A stretch of 64,000 nt of DNA, from positions 744,001 through 808,000 of the forward strand of contig NZ_OY781472.1 of NCBI RefSeq assembly GCF_963677035.1. Reading direction: 5' to 3'. Both the position numbers and the translations under genes were made by a program. Every line of letters starts with the position of its first letter. The stretch's first letter is position 1. Positions 19,142 through 27,070 of this stretch are shown piece after piece. The stretch comes from an uncultured Hyphomonas sp. GTDB lineage: Bacteria > Pseudomonadota > Alphaproteobacteria > Caulobacterales > Hyphomonadaceae. The notes beneath the pieces are model-generated. The model made no database searches, was not told where the DNA came from, and worked only from the letters and a program-made list of their open reading frames with translations.

Positions 19142-19174
19142 CGCCTCCGCTCGAACACTGTTAGAGCGGAGGCG
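19142..19174 (+). terminator. Perfect hairpin after ilvC overlapping the next start
   Basis: CGCCTCCGCTC (19142-19152) and GAGCGGAGGCG (19164-19174) form an 11-bp perfect stem around an 11-base loop. It has no T-tract. The right arm contains the only GGAGG-like ribosome-binding site for the following GTG start and even its first base. It may end the ilv transcript, or hide the next gene's translation start, or both. Confidence 0.6.
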
Positions 19175-20052
19175 TGACCTCAACTGGCCCCTTTCTCGTC
19201 GCCGGAGCGAACCGCCCGCTTGGGGCTTTGATCGCTCTGGACCTCGCCGCCCGCGGGCTGAAGGTCGTCGCGACGCGGCGCCATCCCAACGCCGAACTCG
19301 ACACGCACTTGCGCGATGCCGGGATTGAGATCGCCCCCCTCGATCTGACAGACCTTTCTGCCGTCCGCACGCTCGCGCCCGAGGTTTCGGGTGTGGTGCT
19401 GACGCCGATCCTGTCGATCTCCGGCCCGGCGGCCCACGCCTTCGCTGAAGGTGGCGTGTCGCGCGGCGTCGTCTTCTCGTCGAACAACGTCGCCATTGTC
19501 GGGGCTGATCCGGTCTATGACCGGCTGCGCGCGGCAGAAGCCGACGTGCTGAACAGCGCGCCCGGCTGGGCGATCCTTCGTCCGACCATGATCTATGGCT
19601 TTCCGGGCGATGGGAACCTGTCGAAACTGTTGCGAATGCTGGCAAAGCTGCCCGTGTTTCCGCGCCTCGGGTCTGGCCGGGCCAGCCAGCAACCGATCCA
19701 TGTCGAGGATCTGGCACGGCTGGCCGCCGCCCTCGTCTCGAACGACTGGGATGCGGCTGGCATCCTCGCGGTGGGCGGGCCGGAAACGCTTTCGCACCGG
19801 GATCTGATCGCCACCGCCCGGCGCGCCTCAGGACACAGCAGCATCGACATCCCCATCCCGCTCGGCCCGGTGCGGGCGCTTGTTTCGCTGGTCTCCGCAC
19901 TCGGCCTGAAACTGCCGCTGAGCCCGGCGCAGCTGGCCCGGGTCAATCTCGACAAGGCCGCCATCGACCCGGCCGAGATTCCGGCTGCCCTCCGGCCCCG
20001 GATAACACCGGAAGACGGCCTGACCCGGCTCGCCCGCTTGCTTGAGCTTTAG
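19174..20052 (+). CDS. NAD(P)-binding Rossmann-fold epimerase-like protein (atypical SDR)
   Basis: A 292-residue protein. The degenerate N-terminal dinucleotide motif VAGANRPLGALIALDLAARG is followed by VVFSSNNVAIVG, the LRPTMIYGFPGDGNL segment and QPIHVEDLARL, as in NDUFA9-like or nucleoside-sugar epimerase-like atypical SDRs. The usual catalytic YxxxK is replaced by VYDRLRAAE, so it may bind NAD(P)H without standard catalysis. The GTG start at 19174 has its GGAGG only one base away, within a hairpin, so the true start may lie downstream. It is convergent with the GH25 gene, with 4 bp overlap at the stops. Confidence 0.8.
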   Translation: MTSTGPFLVAGANRPLGALIALDLAARGLKVVATRRHPNAELDTHLRDAGIEIAPLDLTDLSAVRTLAPEVSGVVLTPILSISGPAAHAFAEGGVSRGVVFSSNNVAIVGADPVYDRLRAAEADVLNSAPGWAILRPTMIYGFPGDGNLSKLLRMLAKLPVFPRLGSGRASQQPIHVEDLARLAAALVSNDWDAAGILAVGGPETLSHRDLIATARRASGHSSIDIPIPLGPVRALVSLVSALGLKLPLSPAQLARVNLDKAAIDPAEIPAALRPRITPEDGLTRLARLLEL

Positions 20053-20720
20053 GGTTTGTCCGGAATACGGTTGAGGTCCACGAACCCGTCAACGCCCGGC
20101 ACCCGCCCCTTCATCGAGTACTGCCAGATCAGCACGTCCCCCTCCGGCGGGCCGGACAGGCGGCGCATCCAGACCGGATTGGCGGGAAAGCGGCCCTCCA
20201 GCCAGTCGCGATAGAATTCCGGCGTCGTGTAGAGCACGGGCGGGGCGCCATATTCCGCCTCCAGCGCTGTCAGGAAATCTTCTATCTCCGCCAGAACCGC
20301 CGATTTCGGGCCGTCGGGCGTGCAATTGTGAGCGTATTCGAGATCCACGGCCGGGGGCAACGTGCCATCGCGCACCTCAACCGACTGGATGAAATTTGCC
20401 GCCTGCGCCGCTCCGTTCCGGCAAAGCAGGTAAAAATGATAGGCGCCGACATGCCAGCCGCGCTGGCTCGCCTCCAGCCAGTTCTCCTGGAAACGGGAAT
20501 CCTTCCAGTCCCGGCCTTCGGTCGCCTTCAGGTAAACGAAGTCGATCGGGGCGCTGCCGAGTGCATCCCAGTTTACCTCACCATTGTGGTGGGAAAGGTC
20601 GATGCCTTCATTGCCGGGCGCGAAAGCCTCTGCTGGCGCAGGGTCTGCCGCCGGCGCGGAAGGCTGCGAACAGGACACCAGTGCCAGAAATAAGGGGCCA
20701 ATGAAGGCAGGGATGCGCAT
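20049..20720 (-). CDS. Lipoprotein lysozyme, glycoside hydrolase family 25
   Basis: About 223 residues. The lipoprotein signal ends LALVSC, followed by a Pro/Ala linker and a GH25 domain with GIDLSHHNGEVNW, FVYLKATEG, VGAYHFY and the catalytic DLE in PPAVDLEYA. GH25 enzymes cut the MurNAc-GlcNAc bond of peptidoglycan. The lipobox predicts anchoring to the outer or inner membrane facing the periplasm. An in-frame ATG seven codons upstream (20741) is an alternative start. It is divergent from the bactofilin gene, which fits a role in wall remodelling at a morphogenetic site. Confidence 0.88.
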   Translation of the reverse strand: MRIPAFIGPLFLALVSCSQPSAPAADPAPAEAFAPGNEGIDLSHHNGEVNWDALGSAPIDFVYLKATEGRDWKDSRFQENWLEASQRGWHVGAYHFYLLCRNGAAQAANFIQSVEVRDGTLPPAVDLEYAHNCTPDGPKSAVLAEIEDFLTALEAEYGAPPVLYTTPEFYRDWLEGRFPANPVWMRRLSGPPEGDVLIWQYSMKGRVPGVDGFVDLNRIPDKP

Positions 20721-20787
20721 GTGCCGATTCAAATCCCCCATCCCGGCAGCCCTGAGACCTGCCAGGGGTTTTGTCGGGGTAAAATCA

Positions 20788-20799
20788 GGGCAATTGCCC
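20788..20799. other. 12-bp palindrome in the GH25/bactofilin divergent promoter region
   Basis: GGGCAATTGCCC is a perfect palindrome midway between the two divergent starts. It could be an operator for a dimeric regulator, or chance. No known motif matched. Confidence 0.35.
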
Positions 20800-20909
20800 C
20801 ATCCTGACTCTCACCGACACCAAATTCCCCATGGCATCAACAACGTCCACACCGCGGGCACAATCCCTGCATAGCCGCGTCCAGATGCAAGATAAGGGCT
20901 CTGACGTCT

Positions 20910-21440
20910 ATGGCACCTGCAGATAATATACGTGGCGGCGACACCGCAAACCTGATCCTGAAAGGCACCCGCCTTGATGGCGACCTTCACTTCACGTCCC
21001 GGCTGGTCGTTGCAGGCCTGATCAAAGGCAATATCCGCTGCGAAAGCATGCTGATCATTGAACATGGCGGACGGGTCGAAGGACGGGTCGAAGCGCCGGT
21101 CATCATCGTGCACGGAGAACTGGAAGGCACTGTCCTGGCCACCGAAACGATCGAGATCTGGTCAGGTGCAAGCGTTGACGGCGATGTCGCGGCGCGTTCT
21201 GTTCGCGTCGATGAAGGCGCGATGCTGACGGCCAATCTGTTGATCGCAGCAGACCTGCCAGACCATCTGGGACCGCCCGAACCGGCACAGACACCCGTTC
21301 CGGCCCCAGGCCAACCGCTTGCCGCAGCCTCCCCGGCGACGGCGCCCGTTACGCCACCCGTGACAGAAACACGGCCCGCGGCACCGATGTCGCCGCCGGC
21401 TTCCTTCCTGTCATCCGGACCGGCAACAGGCCGCAGCTAG
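20910..21440 (+). CDS. Bactofilin family cytoskeletal protein
   Basis: A 176-residue protein. The right-handed beta-helix bactofilin domain (about residues 15-115) shows the repeating pattern LDGDLHFTSRLVVAGLIKG, GGRVEGRVEAPVIIVHGELE, GASVDGDVAARSVRV. A Pro/Ala-rich tail of about 60 residues follows. Bactofilins polymerise into membrane-associated filaments that localise wall-modifying enzymes; in stalked and budding alphaproteobacteria they shape stalks and buds. The neighbouring divergent GH25 lysozyme is a plausible functional partner. No transmembrane segment is visible. Confidence 0.92.
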   Translation: MAPADNIRGGDTANLILKGTRLDGDLHFTSRLVVAGLIKGNIRCESMLIIEHGGRVEGRVEAPVIIVHGELEGTVLATETIEIWSGASVDGDVAARSVRVDEGAMLTANLLIAADLPDHLGPPEPAQTPVPAPGQPLAAASPATAPVTPPVTETRPAAPMSPPASFLSSGPATGRS

Positions 21441-21459
21441 GCAGAAAACCGGCAGCGGA

Positions 21460-22056
21460 TCAGTTGCCGCGAATGTCCTTCAGGCGCTCAAAGGCAACCG
21501 AATCCGGGTCGTAGGCGCCGAGCTCGTCGAGCCGCTCACACGCCCATTGGTAATCGCGATCGCAGGATTGCTGCAGGTAGCGTGTGCCCTCGGGGACGTT
21601 CTTTGCCCCGCCCGTGCCAGAGAACAGCATATTGCCATACCCGGCGCAGCCGCTGACCTCATCGAGATCACAGGACTCCTTGTACAGCCGCCGGGCCCTG
21701 GCCGGATCCGCCTCCACACCGCGGCCCAGCAGGGTAAGATAGGCCAGCGAGGCGCAGCCCTTGCCATTGTCGCCCTTGCAGGCCCGGTCATAGGCCTTGA
21801 TGGCCAGCCCATAGTCCTGCACGCCGCCCGTACCTTTGCGATAGGAATCACCCGCCGTGACACAGGCATCGTAATCCTTCGCGGCGCAGGCGGAATTTGC
21901 TTCCTGCCGGGCCGCGCGTTGTTCGGCGAGCGTCTCCTTGGCGTTCTCCAGCGCGATCTCGGCCTGGGATCTCTCGATCCGGCCTGACTGGGCTGCTGCC
22001 GGCAAGGCGATGGCGCAACAGGCCAGCGCGGTGGCAATCAGAGGGGAGCGTATCAT
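21460..22056 (-). CDS. Secreted Sel1-repeat (SLR) protein
   Basis: A 198-residue protein. A signal peptide (about residues 1-22, ending PAAAQS) is followed by a short coiled-coil-like helix (RSQAEIALENAKETLAEQRAA). Four Sel1-like repeats with regularly spaced Cys-Ala/Gly motifs follow (CAAKDYDACVTAGDSYRKG, CKGDNGKGCASLAYLTLLG, CDLDEVSGCAGYGNMLFSG, CDRDYQWACERL). The paired cysteines per repeat resemble the disulfide-rich beta-lactamase HcpA type of SLR protein. It is probably a periplasmic interaction scaffold; target unknown. Convergent with the bactofilin gene. Confidence 0.85.
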   Translation of the reverse strand: MIRSPLIATALACCAIALPAAAQSGRIERSQAEIALENAKETLAEQRAARQEANSACAAKDYDACVTAGDSYRKGTGGVQDYGLAIKAYDRACKGDNGKGCASLAYLTLLGRGVEADPARARRLYKESCDLDEVSGCAGYGNMLFSGTGGAKNVPEGTRYLQQSCDRDYQWACERLDELGAYDPDSVAFERLKDIRGN

Positions 22057-22223
22057 GGGGTCTGCCCTTCCTAAGTCGTTGTTCTGTCTCTGATATAGGG
22101 ACGGGATAGAGGCGTCACCAAGGCATTGCCAGCTTAAGCTTTCTTAACCCGCTCTTGTCCCCTCCCCGGCCGCGGGGCAGTATCCGCCGCATAAAGCGAG
22201 ATCGGAGACAGGGAGATATCCGA

Positions 22224-23195
22224 ATGGCTGCAGAAGACCAAACCCCGATCGGATCGGGATTCCATAACAAGTCCACAGCCGCCGAGGTGATCGAAGGGAT
22301 CGACCTGTCGGGCAAGAACGCGGTCGTCACCGGCGGCTATTCCGGCATCGGACTGGAAACCGTGCGGGCGCTGGCATCGGCCGGGGCGCGTGTCACCGTC
22401 CCGGCCCGCCGGCTCGATACCGCCGAAGCCGCACTGGCCGACGTGGCCGGCGACATCGAAATTGCCGCAATGGACCTGGCAGACCTCGCCAGCGTCGAGA
22501 AATTCACACGGGAATATGACGAGACCGGACGGGGCCTCGATATCCTGATCAACAATGCCGGCATCATGGCCTGTCCGCTGTCCCGGGTTGGCCCCGGTTG
22601 GGAAAGCCAGTTCGGGGTCAACCATCTGGGCCATATGGCGATGAGCCTGGCCCTCGCCCCGGCCATGCAGCGGACGCAGAATGCCCGCATGGTCGCGCTG
22701 TCCTCGACCGGGCACATCCGCTCTGACGTGATCTGGGACGATCCGAACTATAACGAACGCCCCTATGACAAATGGGAAGCCTACGGACAGGCCAAGACCG
22801 CCGACGCGCTGTTCGCACTTGGCGTGGACCGGCGCGGGCGGGACATCGGTGTCCGCGCCTTCTCCGTCCATCCGGGTGGCATCTTCACGCCGCTGCAGCG
22901 CCACCTGCCCGAAGAAGAAATGGTCGCGCTCGGCTGGAAAGCGCCTGACGGCTCCATTCCACCGGCAGTGCAGGCCATGTTCAAGACACCCGAACAAGGC
23001 GCCTCAACCACCGTCTGGGCGGCGACCTCACCCCAGCTGGAAGGCCGCGGCGGCGTCTATTGCGAGAATTGCGATATTGCCCAGTTCGCGACCGAAGACA
23101 GCCAGCGCTGGGAACATGTCCGCGCCTGGGCCTGCGATGACGAACGCGCCGAACGCCTTTGGGCCATGAGCGAGAAAATGCTGGCGGAAGCCTGA
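22224..23195 (+). CDS. Short-chain dehydrogenase (WW-oxidoreductase/retinol dehydrogenase-like)
   Basis: A 323-residue classical SDR. The cofactor motif VTGGYSGIGLET, NNAGIMACP, the catalytic Ser in ALSSTGHIRS and the YGQAKTADALF YxxxK region are all present. The N-terminal extension and overall layout match SDRs acting on bulky hydrophobic alcohols or ketones. The start is the ATG at 22224 with GGGAG eight bases upstream. It is followed after 35 bases by a methyltransferase-like lipoprotein gene with its own strong ribosome-binding site. Substrate unknown. Confidence 0.9.
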   Translation: MAAEDQTPIGSGFHNKSTAAEVIEGIDLSGKNAVVTGGYSGIGLETVRALASAGARVTVPARRLDTAEAALADVAGDIEIAAMDLADLASVEKFTREYDETGRGLDILINNAGIMACPLSRVGPGWESQFGVNHLGHMAMSLALAPAMQRTQNARMVALSSTGHIRSDVIWDDPNYNERPYDKWEAYGQAKTADALFALGVDRRGRDIGVRAFSVHPGGIFTPLQRHLPEEEMVALGWKAPDGSIPPAVQAMFKTPEQGASTTVWAATSPQLEGRGGVYCENCDIAQFATEDSQRWEHVRAWACDDERAERLWAMSEKMLAEA

Positions 23196-23230
23196 TCCGG
23201 AGACGGATCACCCTGAGGAGGAGAAAGGAA

Positions 23231-24025
23231 ATGAAGCATATCGCAGCACTCAGCCTGGCCGGCACGTTGCTGGCCGCGTGCGCAACTCCCGCAGCAGATA
23301 CTGCGCCGGAAGCCCCTCAGGCCAAAGTCGCGCCAGGCGCTTTCGACTATGAAAGCGTATTCCGGCAAGACGACCGGCCTGAACAGGACTATGAAATGTA
23401 TCCTGTCCGGAAGTCCGCTGGCGTGCTCGCCTTTTCCGGCATCATGCCCGGTATGACCGTCGTGGAAATGGAAGCGGGCGATGGCTTCTATACGGAATTG
23501 TTCTCCCGCGTCGCCGGACCGGACGGCAAGGTCTACATGCAGAACCCGCCCTCGTTCAAAGCCTTCCTTGGCGACTCTGTTGCGAAACGGGTCGATGGCC
23601 GGCTGCTGAACGTACAGATCGTGGAAAGCGCCTTCGACAATCTCTCCAATGTGCCGGACGCCGACGCGGATGTCGTCACCTGGTTCCTGGGCCCGCATGA
23701 GCTCTGGTACACGCCTAAAGGTGAACCGGAAGGCGTGCTCGGCGACCCCGACATGACGTTCGAGGAGATTGCCCGTGTGCTGAAACCGGGCGGCCATCTT
23801 GTCGTCTTGGACCATATGGCGCCGGCCGGTTCACCGCAGACCACCGGCGGAGAAACGCACCGGATCGACAAGGCTGTCATCATCGCGCTGGCCGAAGAAC
23901 ATGGCCTGAAACTGACAGAGGAAAGCGATATGCTGGCCAATCCGGACGATGACAGAACCGTGCAGGTCTTCGATCCTGCCGTCCGGCGCAAGACCGATCG
24001 CTTCCTTCTGAAATTCGCCAAATAG
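23231..24025 (+). CDS. Lipoprotein with a methyltransferase-like domain
   Basis: A 264-residue protein whose N-terminus MKHIAALSLAGTLLAAC is a bacterial lipoprotein signal (lipobox LAAC). The body resembles class-I SAM methyltransferases: GMTVVEMEAGDGFYTELFSRV (degenerate motif I, usually E/DxGxG), a DADVVTWF segment and EIARVLKPGGHLVVLDHM. Being exported, it is unlikely to meet cytosolic SAM, so the fold may have another use; this family of predicted secreted methyltransferases is common in Proteobacteria. AGGAGGAGAAAGGAA precedes the ATG at 23231. Probably co-transcribed with the SDR gene. Confidence 0.82.
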   Translation: MKHIAALSLAGTLLAACATPAADTAPEAPQAKVAPGAFDYESVFRQDDRPEQDYEMYPVRKSAGVLAFSGIMPGMTVVEMEAGDGFYTELFSRVAGPDGKVYMQNPPSFKAFLGDSVAKRVDGRLLNVQIVESAFDNLSNVPDADADVVTWFLGPHELWYTPKGEPEGVLGDPDMTFEEIARVLKPGGHLVVLDHMAPAGSPQTTGGETHRIDKAVIIALAEEHGLKLTEESDMLANPDDDRTVQVFDPAVRRKTDRFLLKFAK

Positions 24026-24049
24026 GCGTTTTTGGTACGAAACATGCAT

Positions 24050-24081
24050 CTCCCGGGGCGAGTATCATCTTGCCCCGGGAG
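24050..24081 (+). promoter_or_regulatory. 10-bp perfect hairpin covering the next gene's ribosome-binding site
   Basis: CTCCCGGGGC (24050-24059) and GCCCCGGGAG (24072-24081) pair perfectly around a 12-base loop. The right arm ends with GGGAG, seven bases before the ATG at 24089. There is no T-tract. It may terminate the SDR-methyltransferase transcript and/or repress translation of the small secreted protein. Confidence 0.6.
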
Positions 24082-24088
24082 TTGTTCC

Positions 24089-24400
24089 ATGTCTGCCATT
24101 CGCTATTTCGCCGTTACGCTCGCAGCTGCCAGCGTCGCTCTGCCTGTTCTGGCCGCTGAAGGCACCCAGCTGCGCGGCCGCCTCGAAGCTGACTTCCTGC
24201 CGGAAGCCGCAACCAGCGAAGAATTCCCCGCAGTCACGGAGAAAACGGCTGTATCGAAAACAGAGGAATCGGACCTGATGACCTCGAAACCGGCCATGCT
24301 GCGCTATCGCACGTCTTCGGATGTGGCCGTCCGGACAGTCGCGGAAATGCGGGTTCAGGATCCCGCGCGCACAGGCGAGGTAGTCAGCGAGACCCGCTAG
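24089..24400 (+). CDS. Small secreted protein of unknown function
   Basis: A 103-residue protein. The signal peptide (MSAIRYFAVTLAAASVALPV, cleavage near LAAEG) is followed by a polar, Glu/Thr/Ser-rich region without recognised domain. The ATG at 24089 is favoured over upstream in-frame ATGs because GGGAG lies seven bases before it and the signal peptide begins there. That ribosome-binding site is inside a strong hairpin. Convergent with divL. Probably real given the clean signal sequence, but no homologue is recognised. Confidence 0.65.
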   Translation: MSAIRYFAVTLAAASVALPVLAAEGTQLRGRLEADFLPEAATSEEFPAVTEKTAVSKTEESDLMTSKPAMLRYRTSSDVAVRTVAEMRVQDPARTGEVVSETR

Positions 24401-24435
24401 GTTGTTCCTGCCGGTCTGTTTCAGGACGGAACAAC
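24401..24435. terminator. Inverted repeat between convergent small ORF and divL
   Basis: GTTGTTCC (24401-24408) and GGAACAAC (24428-24435) form an 8-bp stem spanning the last codons of divL, around a 19-base loop that holds an internal CCTG/CAGG pair. It is positioned to end both convergent transcripts but lacks a good T-tract. Confidence 0.35.
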
Positions 24436-26877
24436 ATTCTCCGACAGAAGCAGCTCGCGCTGTGCACTGACGGCACGCATGGCCTGTGCCGGCAGCCAGC
24501 ACGTGACTTCCAGTCCGCCGCCCTCGACCGGTTTCATGCCGACCGTGCCGCCGTGCAGGTCAACAAAATGCTTCACCAGGGCGAGGCCGAGGCCAGCGCC
24601 GCGCTGGTCGCCGGAGACAAAGCTGTCAAAGCTCGTCGCGCGCTTGTCGGCCTCAAGGCCGCGGCCATTATCGCGGACGGAGAAGGTCACCATGTCGCCC
24701 ATGCGCTGAGCCGAGATGACGATTTCGCCGCCGGATTCGGTAAAACGCAGAGAGTTCGAGACCAGATTGAACAGGATCTGGCGGATGCGCCGTTCGTCGG
24801 CCCGTATCATGCCCAGATCGCCTGTGATGTCGGAGCGGACAGCGATCTGCGTATCCTCGGCTTTCGAGACGACCATCTCGATGCTTTCCTCGATCACGCT
24901 GCCGAGGTCGACATCTTCCAGGTCGAGATCCATACGGCCCGCTTCGATCATCGCGAGGTCGAGGATGTTCTCGATCAGCTTCGACAGATGGTCGGAGGCT
25001 GACAGGATCGCGCTGACATAGTCCTTCTGGCGCTCTGTCAGATCGCCATTGCGCTGCGTTTCCAGCAGTTCGGCATATCCGAAGATGACCGTCAGCGGCG
25101 AGCGCAACTGGTAGGAAACATTGCGTACGAATTCCGTTTTCAGCCGGTCTGCGGCTTCAAAGGCTTCAGCCCGCTCGCGCAGGGCCGACTCGACGCGGCG
25201 GGTGGCGGTGACATCGGCAAAGGCGATCAGCGTGTTTCCGTCCGGAAGCGGATGGGTGAGATAGGTCAGGATAGAACCGTCGGACCGGCGCATTTCGCCT
25301 GTGGTCGATTGCCGTGCCTTGGCGGACGGGTCGGTGATGTGGCTTTTCATGGCCGCCCAGATTTCCGTGTCATGGAACAGCGGAATGCACTCCTCCACCA
25401 CATCGTCATAATCCGGATGGTCTTTCAGCATGTCCTCGCTGAGGCTCCACAAACGCTCGAACGCGTAATTGTGCAGCTTCATGCGCCCGTCGGCGCCGAA
25501 CACCGCAACCGCCTCGTGGAGATTGTCGAGCGTGGAGCCCTGCGTCTTCACAATGGCGTTGAACTGCGTCTGCAATTCCAGCTCGCCGGTAATGTCCTTG
25601 AACAGAAGCAGCAGGCCGCCCATCGGGTGGCGCTGGCGGGTAACGGACAGCGTACGCTCATCCGGCAGCGACCAAGTGTCTTCCTTCACCCCGTCGATGT
25701 CGAGATAGTAAGACAGCTCCTCAGCCCGCCATTCGGCATAGTTTGCCCGGGCCGGCAGTTTGCGGCGTTCGCGCAGCCGGTCCAGCAACTGGCCATGGCT
25801 CGGCCGGTCCAGCAGGAAGCTCTCATCGAGATCCCACATGTCGCGGAAGGCCTTGTTGTAGAAGGTCAGCTTCCGGTCGGCCCCGAAAATCGCGACCGCA
25901 TCGGCCACATGGTTCAGCGTCTCGTCATGGGCGCGGACGTGGCGGTTCAGCTCCTCGCGCGCATCTTCCTGCGCGGTGACATCCAGCGCCATCGCCCCTG
26001 CTCCGCCGGACAGCGGGAACGTCAGGATGCGCATCGCCCGGCGTGCGCCATTGATCGTGATGTGGCGCGTCTCGTCGATGTCGATGCCTTCGCTGATCGT
26101 CTTGCGGGCCTGATCGGCGGTCGCCTGGTCCAGCATCAGCTGACGATCGAGCACGCGGTCCAGATTGGTGCCGTCGACAGCGTCGATATAGGCCGGGTTG
26201 ACCCATTGCAGTTTGCCCATGCCCGACATGCGCCAGGACGGAAACGGCGCCTTGCCCAGCATGTCGAGGAAGGCCGTCGGGTCGCGCGCAATGACCTGGC
26301 GGGCTTCTTCCAGCTTGCCGCGGGCCGAGCTTTCCTCCAGCCCCTTGATGGTCGCATCGCTGACCCAGACCACGGCCCGGGCACCGGCCGTGCGGCCATC
26401 GGCTTCGAGAAAACGGCCGGACGGCCCAATAATCGTCAGCGAGAAAGCCTGCCCGGACTCGCGCAGCTCTCGCAGGCGGATACGGAGGGTCGTGTCCTGG
26501 CCGGCGCTGTCGCGGGCTTCAAGATCGGCAAGACCTTCGACGATACGTACCGCCGGATCCGGCGAGATCGCGTCATCGGTGAAGCTCAGCAGGCCCGCCA
26601 GGGCGACCGGCGACCCGTACATTTCGGGCGGGATGATATCGTCGCCTTCCGCTTCGAGCGCTTCGCCCTGCCAGACGAGGATGACCCCCGGATGGGCCCC
26701 GAGGATCGACCGGTGGGCGGCGAGCATGGTTTCCAGATCTGACGAACGGTCCCGGTATTTGCGGGCTGCGCCGCGTGCACCGTCTGACACCCGAAGGGCC
26801 CAGAGGAGCGCTGCGAGGCCGAGTGCTGCCGCACCTGCGGCCATAATGATCGGAACCTGTTCCGCTGTAAGTGCCAT
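24421..26877 (-). CDS. divL: DivL-type tyrosine-containing sensor kinase, cell-cycle regulator
   Basis: An 818-residue protein. One N-terminal transmembrane helix (about residues 8-29) is followed by a coiled coil and several PAS-like domains, including repeated DAVAIFGADRKLTFYNKAF-type and EAVAVFGADGRMKLHNYAF-type units. A HisKA-like dimerisation helix contains NVSYQLRSPLT. The ATPase domain has NLVSNSLRF (N box), VRDNGRGLEADKR (G1) and GLGLALVKHF (G2). The phospho-acceptor His is Tyr589, the hallmark of Caulobacter DivL (Tyr550), which reads DivK phosphorylation and tunes CckA and thus CtrA. A perfect CtrA-type box lies 74 bases upstream. The start ATG at 26877 gives the expected anchor. 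Confidence 0.9.
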   Translation of the reverse strand: MALTAEQVPIIMAAGAAALGLAALLWALRVSDGARGAARKYRDRSSDLETMLAAHRSILGAHPGVILVWQGEALEAEGDDIIPPEMYGSPVALAGLLSFTDDAISPDPAVRIVEGLADLEARDSAGQDTTLRIRLRELRESGQAFSLTIIGPSGRFLEADGRTAGARAVVWVSDATIKGLEESSARGKLEEARQVIARDPTAFLDMLGKAPFPSWRMSGMGKLQWVNPAYIDAVDGTNLDRVLDRQLMLDQATADQARKTISEGIDIDETRHITINGARRAMRILTFPLSGGAGAMALDVTAQEDAREELNRHVRAHDETLNHVADAVAIFGADRKLTFYNKAFRDMWDLDESFLLDRPSHGQLLDRLRERRKLPARANYAEWRAEELSYYLDIDGVKEDTWSLPDERTLSVTRQRHPMGGLLLLFKDITGELELQTQFNAIVKTQGSTLDNLHEAVAVFGADGRMKLHNYAFERLWSLSEDMLKDHPDYDDVVEECIPLFHDTEIWAAMKSHITDPSAKARQSTTGEMRRSDGSILTYLTHPLPDGNTLIAFADVTATRRVESALRERAEAFEAADRLKTEFVRNVSYQLRSPLTVIFGYAELLETQRNGDLTERQKDYVSAILSASDHLSKLIENILDLAMIEAGRMDLDLEDVDLGSVIEESIEMVVSKAEDTQIAVRSDITGDLGMIRADERRIRQILFNLVSNSLRFTESGGEIVISAQRMGDMVTFSVRDNGRGLEADKRATSFDSFVSGDQRGAGLGLALVKHFVDLHGGTVGMKPVEGGGLEVTCWLPAQAMRAVSAQRELLLSENVVPS

Positions 26878-26950
26878 GCCGCGTCATCCAAAAGCCCGAA
26901 TCGGCCGCGAGAACGACCGACGAAACGGTTAACGAATTGCCCCTCTAGCG

Positions 26951-26965
26951 TTAAGGGCGCGTTAA
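26951..26965. promoter_or_regulatory. CtrA-type binding site (TTAA-N7-TTAA)
   Basis: TTAAGGGCGCGTTAA matches the full CtrA consensus of two TTAA half-sites with a 7-base spacer. It lies in the 193-base divergent region between divL and the EF-hand gene, 74 bases from divL and 106 bases from the other start. An additional TTAAC half-site is at 26929. At the local GC content, such a site is expected roughly 0.1 times by chance in the window. Confidence 0.75.
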
Positions 26966-27070
26966 CGGAGTGCTAATGCCGGGTCTATTCCGGCGCAATA
27001 TAACTGAAACGATCTGTTGCATAAACACAACACTCGCTTAGTCTGGCCCCCTGTAGGTGGAGTAAATCCC

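Noticed and set aside
22134..22148. CtrA-like TTAA pair near the SDR gene
   Set aside because: The two TTAA half-sites are separated by 6 bases, not 7, and no cell-cycle gene is nearby.
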